Shown here piece after piece: positions 1-7,583 of a stretch of DNA of 18,927 bases. A program made the position numbers and the translations under genes. Origin of the DNA: Blastocatellia bacterium (GTDB taxonomy: Bacteria; Acidobacteriota; Blastocatellia; Pyrinomonadales; Pyrinomonadaceae); contig DNND01000126.1 in the NCBI GenBank assembly GCA_003488005.1, forward strand, positions 1-18,927, in the 5' to 3' direction. Numbering within the stretch: the stretch's first letter is position 1; every line of letters begins with the position of its first letter. A model generated the notes under the pieces. It saw only the letters and a list, made by a program, of their open reading frames with translations. It was not told where the DNA came from and made no database searches.

Positions 1-1
1 T

Positions 2-652
2 GGCGCTTTTCAGAGTCAGCCCTCTCGGATAGAAGGTTCGCGCAACGAATCGCCAGCCAAATTGTTTGCGATACTTAGGTCCCCACCTTTTCGCATAACC
101 TTATTCTTAATCCTTGTATGCGGCATAGTGCTTGGCACGCTGTATTTGGGCGGCGAGCGCTTAGCATCCAGCATCGAGGATACGCGCACGGAGTTTTCCG
201 CGGACAGCAACGAAATACGCCAACGCGCCAGCAGAAGCGAAACCTGGTCCCTAACGGGAAAGATGATTGCCGCGCATCCGGTTCTCGGGATCGGGATGGG
301 GGCTTACTGGGTAGTGGTGCCGGCATTTCATGATGCCTCGGGCACACTAACCCCGCAGGAAGCGCATAACGACTACCTTGAATTACTTGCCAGCGGTGGC
401 TTGGTGGGGTTTGCGATTGGTGTTTGGTTTTTGTTTGCAGTCGCTAAAAAGGCGCAAGCAAATTTGGGTTCATCGCATCGTCTGCGTCGGGCCGCATGTT
501 TAGGAGCCTGCATCGGGATCGCCGGCGTGGCCGTACACAGCCTGGTTGATTTCGGTTTGCACATGCTGGTAAATGCACTGGTCTTCACAACGCTGATCGT
601 GATTGCAACATCCGAACAACCATGGCATACAGAAGCTATTCGCGAATCATGA
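2..652 (+). CDS. O-antigen ligase / Wzy-like polymerase, C-terminal part (5' end outside window)
   Basis: The frame is open from base 2, so the gene starts upstream of the window; 216 codons are visible before the TGA at 650-652. The protein is a membrane enzyme of the O-antigen ligase/polymerase family (Wzy_C, PF04932), which joins or polymerises lipid-linked glycans at the periplasmic face. Seen in the sequence: a hydrophobic segment (ITLFLILVCGIVLG), a soluble loop with the family hallmark AHNDYLELLASGGLVGF, then two or three more hydrophobic segments including AVHSLVDFGLHM, also typical of the family. The loop before HNDYLE is the usual large periplasmic loop (GIGMGAYWVVVPAFH). Its stop codon overlaps the start of the following TPR gene by ATGA, suggesting translational coupling and a shared role in surface polysaccharide. 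Whether it acts as ligase, polymerase or an exopolysaccharide variant cannot be decided from this fragment. Confidence 0.85.
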   Translation, partial: GAFQSQPSRIEGSRNESPAKLFAILRSPPFRITLFLILVCGIVLGTLYLGGERLASSIEDTRTEFSADSNEIRQRASRSETWSLTGKMIAAHPVLGIGMGAYWVVVPAFHDASGTLTPQEAHNDYLELLASGGLVGFAIGVWFLFAVAKKAQANLGSSHRLRRAACLGACIGIAGVAVHSLVDFGLHMLVNALVFTTLIVIATSEQPWHTEAIRES

Positions 653-2568
653 TTAGAACTGCCGCACTCAATCGTTTGTTGGCGCTGCTGTTGGCGTTGT
701 CGCTCGGCTCGGCCTTTGCGAGCGTGATGGCGCCGCAATCCGGCGGTGCCAGCGCGTTTCAGGGTCAGGACATTATGGGCGGCGCGGCTATCGTGTTTAA
801 GCGCCCTCAGCGCGTGCGCGACATTGTCGGCGGCGCCTCGATGTTGGTAGTCAGGCGTCAACCGAGACCTCCTCGCCCGGAAGTCGCGCGCAACACTCCT
901 GACCGCAGACGACCTCGGCCGCAACCCGGCGAGCCTGAGGTAGTAGACGCGAAGTTGTCTGATGCGGATCAGGGCGAGGCTTACAAAGCGCAGGGTAACA
1001 CTTACTACGACCTTGGCGACTTTGCTCATGCGATCGAGGCTTACCTGAATGCGGCTAAGCACGTCCCCAAAGACGCCACCATTTATAACAACCTCGGCGC
1101 TGCCTACTTCAGCACCGGCAAAAACACTGAAGCCCTGGAGGCATTCAAGAAGGCGCTGGCGGCCAAGCCTGATGATGCGGACGCGTTTTTCAATATCGGC
1201 ATTGCTTATGGGGCAAGTGAAAAGCAAGCAGACGCGTTGGCAGCTTTCCGAGAAGCGGTTCGACTCAAGCCGGATTGGCCAGAGGCTCTGAACGCGCTCG
1301 GCGATACCTATCTGGGTCTGAATCAATATGCCGAGGCGGCTAAGGCTTATGAAGAAGTTGTCCGCCTGCAACCCGATAACGCGGCGGCGTTCAGCAATTT
1401 GGGTTTTGCCTACGATCGATTGAACCTGGAGGCGAAATCAATCGAAGCATTGCAGAAAACAGTCAAACTGAAACCAAACGATGCAGTTGCTTACAACAAC
1501 CTGGGCGCCAGTCTTTTCAAGAGTGGAAGCTATAAAGAGGCCATCGACGCTTTCAGCAATTCGCTGCGGATCAATCCCGGTGATGCTGAAGCTCTCAACA
1601 ACCTCGGCGCGGCTTATTACATCAGCGAGCAATACAGCAACGCGCTCGAGAAATTTTTGCAAGCGGCGAGCGCCAGTCGCGAGTCTGCCGAAGTTCAATA
1701 CAATCTCGGCAACGCTTATTACATGTTGGGCAAATTTCCTGAAGCAACTAAAGCATATCGCGAGGCGATTCGCTTGAAGCCGGACTATGCTGAAGCGCGA
1801 ACGAATTTGGGAAGTTTGCTGATTGCTATGAACGAGCTGCGGCCGGCTGCGACCGAGCTGCAGGAAGCAATTCGTTTGCAGTCCGACAATCCGGTGGCGC
1901 ATAACAATCTTGGTTATGCTTATGCGCAAATTGCAGAACACAGCGAGAAAGCCGAGGCCCAGGAGTATTATCAAAAAGCAGTAGCCGCTTACAAAGAAGC
2001 ATTACGTCTCAGGCCAAACTATCCCAAGGCGCTTAATAATGTCGGCTTAATTTTGAATAAGCTTGGTGATTACCCTGGCGCTGTCGAAAACATCAAAAAG
2101 GCGTTGGAGCTTAGACCTGACTTTCCCGAAGCTTACTACAATCTGGGAACGGCTTACTTCAACCTGAAGCAATTCAAAGAGGCAATTGCGGCTCTGCAAA
2201 AAGCGATCGAGCTTAAGCCGGACTTCGTCGATGCCTACAACAATCTCGGGGCAGCGGCTTATCAGACCGGCGACTTTGATCAAGCCATCGGGGCTTATGT
2301 CAAGACACTTTCCCTGCGCCCCGACAGTGCTGAGACCCAAAACAACCTGGGCAAGCTTTACGTCCGGACGAAACGTTATCAGGAGGCGGTCACGTCTTTT
2401 AAGACGGCGATTGCGCTCAAGCCCAGCTACGCTGAGGCCCATTTCAACCTGGCCGTGGCCTACACGGCAACGGGAAATAAGCTGGGTGCTCTGCAGGAAT
2501 ATCGGACTTTAAAAACGCTTGATCCGCGGCTGGCGGACGAGTTTTATCAGCGGTTCGTCAAGAAATAG
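649..2568 (+). CDS. Exported protein with about 15 tetratricopeptide repeats
   Basis: I place the start at ATG 649, which overlaps the upstream stop (ATGA) and puts a clean signal peptide first (MIRTAALNRLLALLLALSLG followed by SAFA); an in-frame ATG at 622 would add nine residues. The 639-residue product has a short region with a 17-residue tandem motif (D41-I-M-G-G-A and D58-I-V-G-G-A), a Pro/Arg-rich linker, then about 15 consecutive 34-residue TPRs from about residue 105 to the end, with the usual NNLGxAY and A/E-A-LxLKPD patterns. One repeat, around AYAQIAEHSEKAEAQEYYQ, carries a roughly ten-residue insertion. TPR superhelices are protein-binding scaffolds. Next to an O-antigen ligase, a role in assembling a polysaccharide export or polymerisation complex is plausible (compare PrsT-like TPR proteins of exosortase/EPS loci), but the partner is unknown. 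Confidence 0.88.
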   Translation: MIRTAALNRLLALLLALSLGSAFASVMAPQSGGASAFQGQDIMGGAAIVFKRPQRVRDIVGGASMLVVRRQPRPPRPEVARNTPDRRRPRPQPGEPEVVDAKLSDADQGEAYKAQGNTYYDLGDFAHAIEAYLNAAKHVPKDATIYNNLGAAYFSTGKNTEALEAFKKALAAKPDDADAFFNIGIAYGASEKQADALAAFREAVRLKPDWPEALNALGDTYLGLNQYAEAAKAYEEVVRLQPDNAAAFSNLGFAYDRLNLEAKSIEALQKTVKLKPNDAVAYNNLGASLFKSGSYKEAIDAFSNSLRINPGDAEALNNLGAAYYISEQYSNALEKFLQAASASRESAEVQYNLGNAYYMLGKFPEATKAYREAIRLKPDYAEARTNLGSLLIAMNELRPAATELQEAIRLQSDNPVAHNNLGYAYAQIAEHSEKAEAQEYYQKAVAAYKEALRLRPNYPKALNNVGLILNKLGDYPGAVENIKKALELRPDFPEAYYNLGTAYFNLKQFKEAIAALQKAIELKPDFVDAYNNLGAAAYQTGDFDQAIGAYVKTLSLRPDSAETQNNLGKLYVRTKRYQEAVTSFKTAIALKPSYAEAHFNLAVAYTATGNKLGALQEYRTLKTLDPRLADEFYQRFVKK

Positions 2569-2630
2569 GGGTAGTTTGCCGCTTTATAGTAGATGTATTG
2601 ACGAATCCGCCCAATCAGACGCAAAAGGCA

Positions 2631-2660
2631 TTGACCTGTGTAGGTAAACCGCTGTAGACT
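2631..2660 (+). promoter_or_regulatory. Putative sigma70-type promoter for the FecR-like gene
   Basis: TTGACC at 2631-2636 and TAGACT at 2655-2660 are separated by 18 bases, about 65 bases before the ATG at 2726. With the terminator at 3421-3461 this would make the FecR-like gene its own transcription unit. Found by eye; the -10 matches consensus at four of six positions. Confidence 0.45.
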
Positions 2661-2725
2661 GCGGCCTCTCAGGGCGAAAAATCAGTTCTTGCCAGTGCGT
2701 CACCATAAGTGAAGGGACATTAACT

Positions 2726-3391
2726 ATGAGTATAAGACAACGGAAAAGTATGAAGGCAATCGCCGTATTCGTGGCATTTGCTGTGGCCCAGATATCCATT
2801 CAATTGAGTTTTGCCAGCACGGTTTCGCCCTCCTACGCGATGCTTGTGCAGCAGCAACTCATAGTCAGAGTCAGCACCAGCGGTAACCGGCCCATCCTGG
2901 TCAATGGCAACAGCACCGCTAGTGGCGGTAGCCTTGCCACGGGCGCCATCATTGAAACGCCAGACGGCGTCAGCGCGACGATTGATCTAGGTCCGCTCGG
3001 AACTTTGGATCTCGCGCCGAACAGTAAAGTTGTGTTGGACTTTGATTGCCCGCCGGCTCCTCCAGCGGGAACCGAAGCGGAACCCTGCAAGGTCAAGGTA
3101 AAGGTGTTGGCAGGCTGCGTGGTGATGAAGACCAAGAAGGGCACGCAAGGTCAAATCGACACTGAACAACAGGAGAAGATACAAGAGAGTAATAAGAAGG
3201 GCGGCGGCGCACCTCTTAACTTCTGTACTCCAGGCGCAGGCGCGGGCACAGCAGCGGCTGGCGCAGCAGCAACAACCGCAGGTGGTATCGGCGCAGGCAC
3301 TATTGCTGCCGCCGTCATCGCTGGTGGCCTGTTAGCCGGTGGTCTTATCTTTGGCTTCAGTGGCGGCAATTCCAGCCCCAGCGCACCATAA
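2726..3391 (+). CDS. Small exported FecR-like protein with Gly/Ala-rich C-terminal helix
   Basis: The start at ATG 2726 is supported by GAAGGGA at 2711-2717, eight bases upstream; an ATG at 2750 is less well placed. The 221-residue product has a signal peptide (basic start, then AIAVFVAFAVAQISIQLSFA). A predicted beta-rich domain follows, with patterns seen in FecR-type domains: LVNGNSTASGGSLATGA, then IIETPDGVSATIDLGPLGTL, LAPNSKVVLDFD and a strand with LAGCVVMKTKKG. A charged stretch (QEKIQESNKKGG) leads to a Gly/Ala segment and a hydrophobic helix with small-residue spacing (TIAAAVIAGGLLAGGLIFGF), ending in SGGNSSPSAP. Four cysteines lie outside the signal peptide (in FDCPP, EPCKV, AGCVV and NFCTP) and could form disulfides. 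There is no PEP motif and no basic cluster at the C terminus, so this is not a standard PEP-CTERM protein. Function unknown; location between TPR genes suggests an envelope or polysaccharide role. FecR-like is my reading of the pattern, not a search result. Confidence 0.72.
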   Translation: MSIRQRKSMKAIAVFVAFAVAQISIQLSFASTVSPSYAMLVQQQLIVRVSTSGNRPILVNGNSTASGGSLATGAIIETPDGVSATIDLGPLGTLDLAPNSKVVLDFDCPPAPPAGTEAEPCKVKVKVLAGCVVMKTKKGTQGQIDTEQQEKIQESNKKGGGAPLNFCTPGAGAGTAAAGAAATTAGGIGAGTIAAAVIAGGLLAGGLIFGFSGGNSSPSAP

Positions 3392-3420
3392 GTCATCGGT
3401 TCTCGAAGAACGCATTAACA

Positions 3421-3461
3421 AAAAAAGGCGTGCCCTCCTAACAGAGCAGGGCACGCTTTTT
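3421..3461 (+). terminator. Rho-independent terminator, probably bidirectional
   Basis: A perfect nine-base stem (GCGTGCCCT at 3428-3436, AGGGCACGC at 3448-3456) with an 11-base loop is followed by TTTTTCTTT and preceded by a run of A. It lies 30 bases after the FecR-like stop codon and would end that transcript. The A run on the 5' side means it could also work on the minus strand. Confidence 0.9.
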
Positions 3462-3524
3462 CTTTAGTCAACCCATCCCGATGGCTTAACGCCCGGCGCA
3501 ACAGCCCTAACAATTCCAATCATC

Positions 3525-4793
3525 GTGGACGCGAAAATTTTTAATCGGGCGCCAGCTCGCTTGCTGTTGCTGCTGGTTGCAATTGGCTTATGCGTATGGG
3601 TCGTTAGCTCGGCAGCGCGTTTAGGTTTGTCGCGACTCTTCGTTAAATATTCCGTCGCCACCGGTAATCAGATGGTCGCGGACAAGGCGATTGAAATGTC
3701 GCCCCGGGACGCGGATGCCTATCGAGCACGTGCGGCGGTACTGGCGCTTTCCCAATCGCTGGGAGACTCTGCCGGCGCGATGGAACGCGCTGTCTCCCTT
3801 CGCACCGCGGATTATTCGCTTTGGCTGGAGTTGGGACTGATTCGCGACCAAATGGGAGATACCACCGGCGCGCTGGCCGCCTTTGATGAAGCGGTGAAGC
3901 ATGCGCCTTTTTACGCTTTGCCGCGCTGGCAACGCGGAAATTTGCTATTGCGCCTTGGTCAGTACGACGCTGCCTTTAATGATTTGAATCAGGCCGCGCA
4001 GAGTAATCCGGAATTGATGCCGAGCTTTATTGATCTGGCCTGGAATCTCTCACGTGGCGATGCAAAAGTGGTGCAGCAGATGGTGAGGGTGAACAGCAAG
4101 ACTGCGCATACGGCAATGGCGAGATTTTTTGCGAACCACGGCAAACCGCAAGAAGCGATGTTTGAATTTCAAGCTGCCGGCACAAGCGATGATGTCACGC
4201 GACGCGAGCTAATCAACCAACTTCTGAACAAGAAGAATTTTGCCGAAGCATATCAGCTTTGGAGTGGCGCCAAGGGCGTGACTACGGCAGGTGATCGGCC
4301 ACAGAAGATTTTTGATGGTGGCTTTGAGTCGACTTTGAGTTTTGATGAAGGTGCCTTTAACTGGCGCATCCCGCGAGGCTTGCAAGCGACCGCAGTCTCA
4401 CTGGATTCCAGCCAACCCCACACCGGCACGAAAGACTTGAGAATTGAATTCGCGGGTGACTCCAATCCTGGAATCGATCTTGTTTCGCAACTGCTGTTGG
4501 TGGAACCCGGGCGGCACTACAAAATAAATTTCGCAGCCCGTTCACAAGAAATTGTCACTGGCGGATTGCCAATCATTACGGTGACCGATGCCAGTGCCAA
4601 TAAGCGCTTGGGCCAATCGCTGCCATTGGCGAAGGGGTCCACCAATTGGAACGTGATTAGTTTTGAGTTTACTTCTCAGCCCACCACCAATGCTGTTGTA
4701 CTTAGCGTTCAGCGCGAAGGGTGTAACGCTGCTCCGTGTCCCATCTTCGGCGTGATCTCACTCGACAGTTTTTCTATCGAGCAGTTGAAGTAA
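3525..4793 (+). CDS. Membrane-anchored TPR protein with C-terminal carbohydrate-binding-like domain
   Basis: A 422-residue protein; the only early start is GTG 3525, with no clear Shine-Dalgarno, so the start is the least certain part. The N terminus has a short cytoplasmic basic stretch and one hydrophobic helix (ARLLLLLVAIGLCVWVVSSA). From about residue 55 to 240 there are TPR-like helical pairs (for example YSLWLELGLIRDQMGDTTGA and ALPRWQRGNLLLRLGQYDAA), more degenerate than in the upstream TPR gene. From about residue 262 a beta-rich module begins with FDGGFESTLSFDEGAFNW and contains GTKDLRIEFAG, VEPGRHYKINFAARS and NAVVLSVQR, the layout of a jelly-roll carbohydrate-binding module (CBM_4_9-like). 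It includes a possible Cys pair, CNAAPCP. TPR plus CBM-like architecture beside an O-antigen ligase fits a periplasmic polysaccharide-handling role. It lies downstream of a strong terminator, so it probably has its own promoter, which I could not identify. Confidence 0.78.
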   Translation: MDAKIFNRAPARLLLLLVAIGLCVWVVSSAARLGLSRLFVKYSVATGNQMVADKAIEMSPRDADAYRARAAVLALSQSLGDSAGAMERAVSLRTADYSLWLELGLIRDQMGDTTGALAAFDEAVKHAPFYALPRWQRGNLLLRLGQYDAAFNDLNQAAQSNPELMPSFIDLAWNLSRGDAKVVQQMVRVNSKTAHTAMARFFANHGKPQEAMFEFQAAGTSDDVTRRELINQLLNKKNFAEAYQLWSGAKGVTTAGDRPQKIFDGGFESTLSFDEGAFNWRIPRGLQATAVSLDSSQPHTGTKDLRIEFAGDSNPGIDLVSQLLLVEPGRHYKINFAARSQEIVTGGLPIITVTDASANKRLGQSLPLAKGSTNWNVISFEFTSQPTTNAVVLSVQREGCNAAPCPIFGVISLDSFSIEQLK

Positions 4794-4865
4794 GTCGCAA
4801 GCTCCCTCTTCCGGATTTGAACTAGTAATTGTGTCCCAGAGTAACTTCATGCACGAATCAACTAT

Positions 4866-4889
4866 GCCGAGGCTTAAGACGACCTCGGC
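4866..4889 (+). promoter_or_regulatory. Hairpin immediately upstream of the HPrK-like start codon
   Basis: GCCGAGG (4866-4872) pairs perfectly with CCTCGGC (4883-4889) across a ten-base loop, ending four bases before the ATG at 4894. It occupies the place where a ribosome-binding site would sit, and no Shine-Dalgarno is otherwise visible. This could limit translation of the kinase or be a chance palindrome. Confidence 0.35.
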
Positions 4890-4893
4890 CTGA

Positions 4894-5733
4894 ATGAAAA
4901 AGGTCGACCACCTTGGATGGGTGGCAGGCTTTGCGCTGAAATCTTACGGCGTGCGGATAGGTGTTCGGTCAAACGATGCCGCTGCCCTGGATCGCGCCTG
5001 CGAATTCTTGCCGGCTGGATGGCAAAAGAGCACCACTCCTGTTGTTGAGCGCGTCTATTCGATAATGGTGGGTGGCGCCGGTCCGCGACCCAACGTGCGG
5101 CGGTTTAGTTTGCTTTACGGCGATCACCTGCGCATCACGCGCTCAACGAATCTCGATGATGTCTTTGACCGGTTCGAATCCGACTTACGTTTGTTTGTCG
5201 GCGAATTCGCCCCTCATCGCGTCTTCGTTCATGCCGGCGTAGTGGGTTGGAAGGGCAAGGCGATTGTAATACCCGGCCGTAGTTACAGTGGAAAATCGAC
5301 GCTGGTGGCCGCGCTTGTTCGAGCCGGCGCAACGTACTATTCCGATGAGTATGCCGTGTTCGACTCCAAAGGTTTCGTGCATCCTTTTGCAAAACCTCTG
5401 GAAATTCGCGCTGAGGGTGAGTTCAAACAAGCTAGAGTAACGGTCGGCGAATTGGGAGGGAAGTCAGGAACGAAACCGCTTCCCGTCGCCCTGGTTCTAA
5501 TGACCGGCTACAAGCGCGGCGCGACCTGGCGGCCGCGAAAGTTGTCAGCCGGCAAAGGCGTGCTTGAGATGCTTTTTAACACAGTGTCGGCACGGCGCAG
5601 TCCCGAGAAAGCACTATCGACTCTGCGTCAGGTAACGAAGCAGGCGGAAGTTCTTAAAGGCACGAGAGGAGATACGACTGCTGTCGTAGACGCGCTGCTG
5701 CGAAGGATGGATCGAATTGCAGAACGTGGTTAG
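4894..5733 (+). CDS. HPr kinase-like P-loop protein (HprK-related)
   Basis: A 279-residue protein resembling the C-terminal kinase domain of HPr kinase/phosphorylase, in the form found in HprK-related systems rather than true carbon-catabolite HprK. The Walker A motif is GRSYSGKST at residues 128-136 (K134), preceded by the hydrophobic strand AIVIPG and by VFVHAGVVGWKGKA, typical of this group. A second acidic motif YSDEYAVFD (149-157, D151/E152) occupies the position of the HprK metal-binding Asp residues. The N-terminal 110 residues (FALKSYGVRIGVRSND and SLLYGDHLRITRS) match the beta-rich leader common in this group. Family members may phosphorylate a peptide or small molecule; the paeninodin kinase PadeK acts on a lasso peptide. 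The substrate here is unknown, and no HPr, PTS gene or peptide precursor is visible. The next gene, 21 bases away, encodes its usual nucleotidyltransferase companion. Confidence 0.8.
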   Translation: MKKVDHLGWVAGFALKSYGVRIGVRSNDAAALDRACEFLPAGWQKSTTPVVERVYSIMVGGAGPRPNVRRFSLLYGDHLRITRSTNLDDVFDRFESDLRLFVGEFAPHRVFVHAGVVGWKGKAIVIPGRSYSGKSTLVAALVRAGATYYSDEYAVFDSKGFVHPFAKPLEIRAEGEFKQARVTVGELGGKSGTKPLPVALVLMTGYKRGATWRPRKLSAGKGVLEMLFNTVSARRSPEKALSTLRQVTKQAEVLKGTRGDTTAVVDALLRRMDRIAERG

Positions 5734-5754
5734 CATTAGTAGCATCGCTCGCGT

Positions 5755-6828
5755 ATGAGTAGAACTTTAAGAACACAAGGCGCGCTGGTAGCCAGCGCAT
5801 TGCGGGGCGCGTGGCGGGCCAAAGAGTTACCGCCATTCGATCTTTCGGAGCACGAGTTGGACCAGATTACACCACTGCTGCTGGGATCTGGCGCGGCGGC
5901 ACTCGGCTGGCGCGTCGTGGATCGCAGTGCGCTGCGGGAGTCAGCGTCGGGTGAACTGCTTCACCAGGCTTATCGTCTCCAGTCGTTACAATCGGAGATG
6001 CAGGAACAAAAAATTGAAAAGGTCTTCCGCCTGCTGCGAGAAAAGTCCCTGGATGCAATTCTCGCCAAGGGCTGGGCGGCCGCAGCACTTTATCCGAATC
6101 GAACGCTACGTCCTTACGGCGACATCGACATCTTAGTTCGCTCGGCTGATCACCAGGCCGTGTCAGAGTTGTTCAGTGGTCCCGAGGGCAGCGACTGTTG
6201 GATCGACCTCCATCGACAGTTCTCGGAGATTGGCAACCGCACTGTTGAGGAACTCTTCAGTCGGTCAAAGATGCATCGAGTTGGACCGGAAGAAGCGCGC
6301 GTTCTGGGGGACGAGGACCACGTCGCACTTTTATGCATTCATCTTTTAAAACACGGTGGCTGGCGACCGTTATGGCTGTGCGATGTCGCGGCGGCAATGG
6401 AAGCTGCAGCGCCAACATTTGATTGGGAGCTGTGCCTGGGCCGGGACCCAATCAGGGCAAGTTGGATTCAGAGCGCGTTTGGTCTGGCGCGCCGGCTGCT
6501 GGGAGCGAGTACTGATAAGCTGCCCTCAAACATGCGAACGCTTCAGGTTCCCGAATGGCTGGTGGATACCGTCTTACAGCAATGGGCCAACCCATTTGCA
6601 AGATATCAAGCACCGATGAATCACCCGGTCCCAATGGCGGACGCCTGGCGGCGACCATCAAGACTAATTGAAGGTTTGCGACAGCGCTGGCCAAACCCAA
6701 TTCTGGCGACCATCAGCGTCCACGGGCGCTTGAATGATTTGCCGCGCCTGCCTTATCAACTGGCAAACTGCGTTGCGCGCGCGGTGCGCTTCGTAATTTC
6801 AGGTAGCGATGAATTGGAAGAACACTGA
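5755..6828 (+). CDS. Nucleotidyltransferase family protein (NTP_transf_5-like)
   Basis: A 357-residue protein with the hallmarks of the NTP_transf_5 family (PF14907). It has a Lys-Gly motif (K105-G106 in AILAKGWAAAALYP), followed by RPYGDIDILV with the GDID metal-binding pair (D123, D125), then WIDLHRQFS around residue 145 and EDHVALLCIHLLKHGGW, a conserved His-rich helix. The C-terminal region is helical and of unknown role. Family members often sit with HprK-like kinases and PqqD-like proteins in HPr-rel-A-type and lasso-peptide-related loci; the reaction is generally not established. Here it lies 21 bases after the HPrK-like gene and eight bases before tsaB, so all three could be one transcript. 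No Shine-Dalgarno is clear at the ATG. Active-site residues look intact, so it is probably an active nucleotidyltransferase, substrate unknown. Confidence 0.8.
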   Translation: MSRTLRTQGALVASALRGAWRAKELPPFDLSEHELDQITPLLLGSGAAALGWRVVDRSALRESASGELLHQAYRLQSLQSEMQEQKIEKVFRLLREKSLDAILAKGWAAAALYPNRTLRPYGDIDILVRSADHQAVSELFSGPEGSDCWIDLHRQFSEIGNRTVEELFSRSKMHRVGPEEARVLGDEDHVALLCIHLLKHGGWRPLWLCDVAAAMEAAAPTFDWELCLGRDPIRASWIQSAFGLARRLLGASTDKLPSNMRTLQVPEWLVDTVLQQWANPFARYQAPMNHPVPMADAWRRPSRLIEGLRQRWPNPILATISVHGRLNDLPRLPYQLANCVARAVRFVISGSDELEEH

Positions 6829-6836
6829 GTCTTGTT

Positions 6837-7583
6837 GTGAATACCCCACCAGTCATTTTGAGTTTGGAAACCGCGACGATTGGCGGAAGCATTTGTGTGG
6901 CGCGTGGAGCTGACGCACTTGCGACCAGGGAAGGTGATTCCAAAGTCTCGCACTCGAACAGCCTCCTGTCCGACATCAACGAGTGTTTGAAGCATGCCGG
7001 TCTCAGGCTCTCGGACGTTGATCTCTTTGCGTGTGCTTCCGGGCCCGGTAGCTTTACGGGTCTAAGAATCGGAATCGCGACGCTGAAAGCGTTAGCGGCC
7101 ACCTTGGGCCGGCCCTGCGCCGGGGTGCCTACGCTCAACGCGATAGCGCAAAGTGCCGGTGAGTCGAACGCATCCATTGCTCTCTTACCCGCGGGTCGTG
7201 GCGAAGTTTTCGCGCAAATGTTTTCTGTTTCTGCCGACGAACTAGTTGAACTGGATAGCGCCGCTCATTTGTCGCCACAAAAGCTTATCGAACGTTATCA
7301 GGGTTTTCCGAATATTGTTTGGACCGGGCCGGGCGCACTGGTCCATCGCGCGCTTTTGCAAGATTACGCCGAGCAGCATGGTGTTTCTTTTGTCGAGCGA
7401 ACGGAGCAAACGGGAATTGACTCAACCGGCTGGCAGATTGCGCAGCCAGAAAGCAGTTTGGCCCAGAACGTGTCGGTCCTGGCGCTACGAATGTTTTTAG
7501 CGGGGCAGCTTCAAACTGCCGAATCTCTTCGCGCGAAATACGTGCGGCCTTCGGACGCTGAGATAAATCAGGCATGGCAATAA
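6837..7583 (+). CDS. tsaB: tRNA threonylcarbamoyladenosine biosynthesis protein TsaB
   Basis: TsaB (YeaZ) is the non-catalytic ASKHA-fold partner that binds TsaD and, with TsaE and TsaC, makes t6A37 in ANN-decoding tRNAs. The 248-residue product shows the family pattern: ILSLETATIGGSICV at the N terminus, SHSNSLLSDINECL, then FACASGPGSFTGLRIGIATL with the signature GPGSFTGLR, and the family-typical GVPTLNAIAQ. The C terminus ends in LRAKYVRPSDAE, close to the usual YLR-P/R tail. The start is GTG 6837, nine bases after the previous stop; an alternative is not obvious. It overlaps rimI by ten bases, a very common arrangement. Being directly behind the HPrK/nucleotidyltransferase pair is probably shared transcription rather than shared function. 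Confidence 0.93.
   Translation: MNTPPVILSLETATIGGSICVARGADALATREGDSKVSHSNSLLSDINECLKHAGLRLSDVDLFACASGPGSFTGLRIGIATLKALAATLGRPCAGVPTLNAIAQSAGESNASIALLPAGRGEVFAQMFSVSADELVELDSAAHLSPQKLIERYQGFPNIVWTGPGALVHRALLQDYAEQHGVSFVERTEQTGIDSTGWQIAQPESSLAQNVSVLALRMFLAGQLQTAESLRAKYVRPSDAEINQAWQ

Noticed and set aside
373..1371. A long open frame of 332 codons on the minus strand, opposite the ligase and the 15-TPR gene
   Set aside because: It spans two genes with clear family motifs, shows no recognisable domain and is rich in Arg and Ser as expected for antisense of TPR codons.
961..2560. Regular repeats that could suggest a CRISPR-like or satellite array
   Set aside because: The roughly 102-base periodicity is in frame and encodes 34-residue TPR units with diverged DNA sequence.
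2726..3391. PEP-CTERM or LPXTG-type sorted protein
   Set aside because: It has a C-terminal hydrophobic helix, but no PEP/LPXTG motif before it and no basic cluster after it.
4817..4847. TTGAAC and TAACTT as a promoter for the HPrK-like gene
   Set aside because: The spacing is 19 bases and the -10 is poor; no better support was found, so it was not listed as a feature.
4894..6828. Lasso-peptide biosynthetic cluster
   Set aside because: The HPrK-like and nucleotidyltransferase genes fit, but no precursor peptide, PqqD-like B1, transglutaminase-like B2 or asparagine-synthetase-like C gene is present in the visible sequence.
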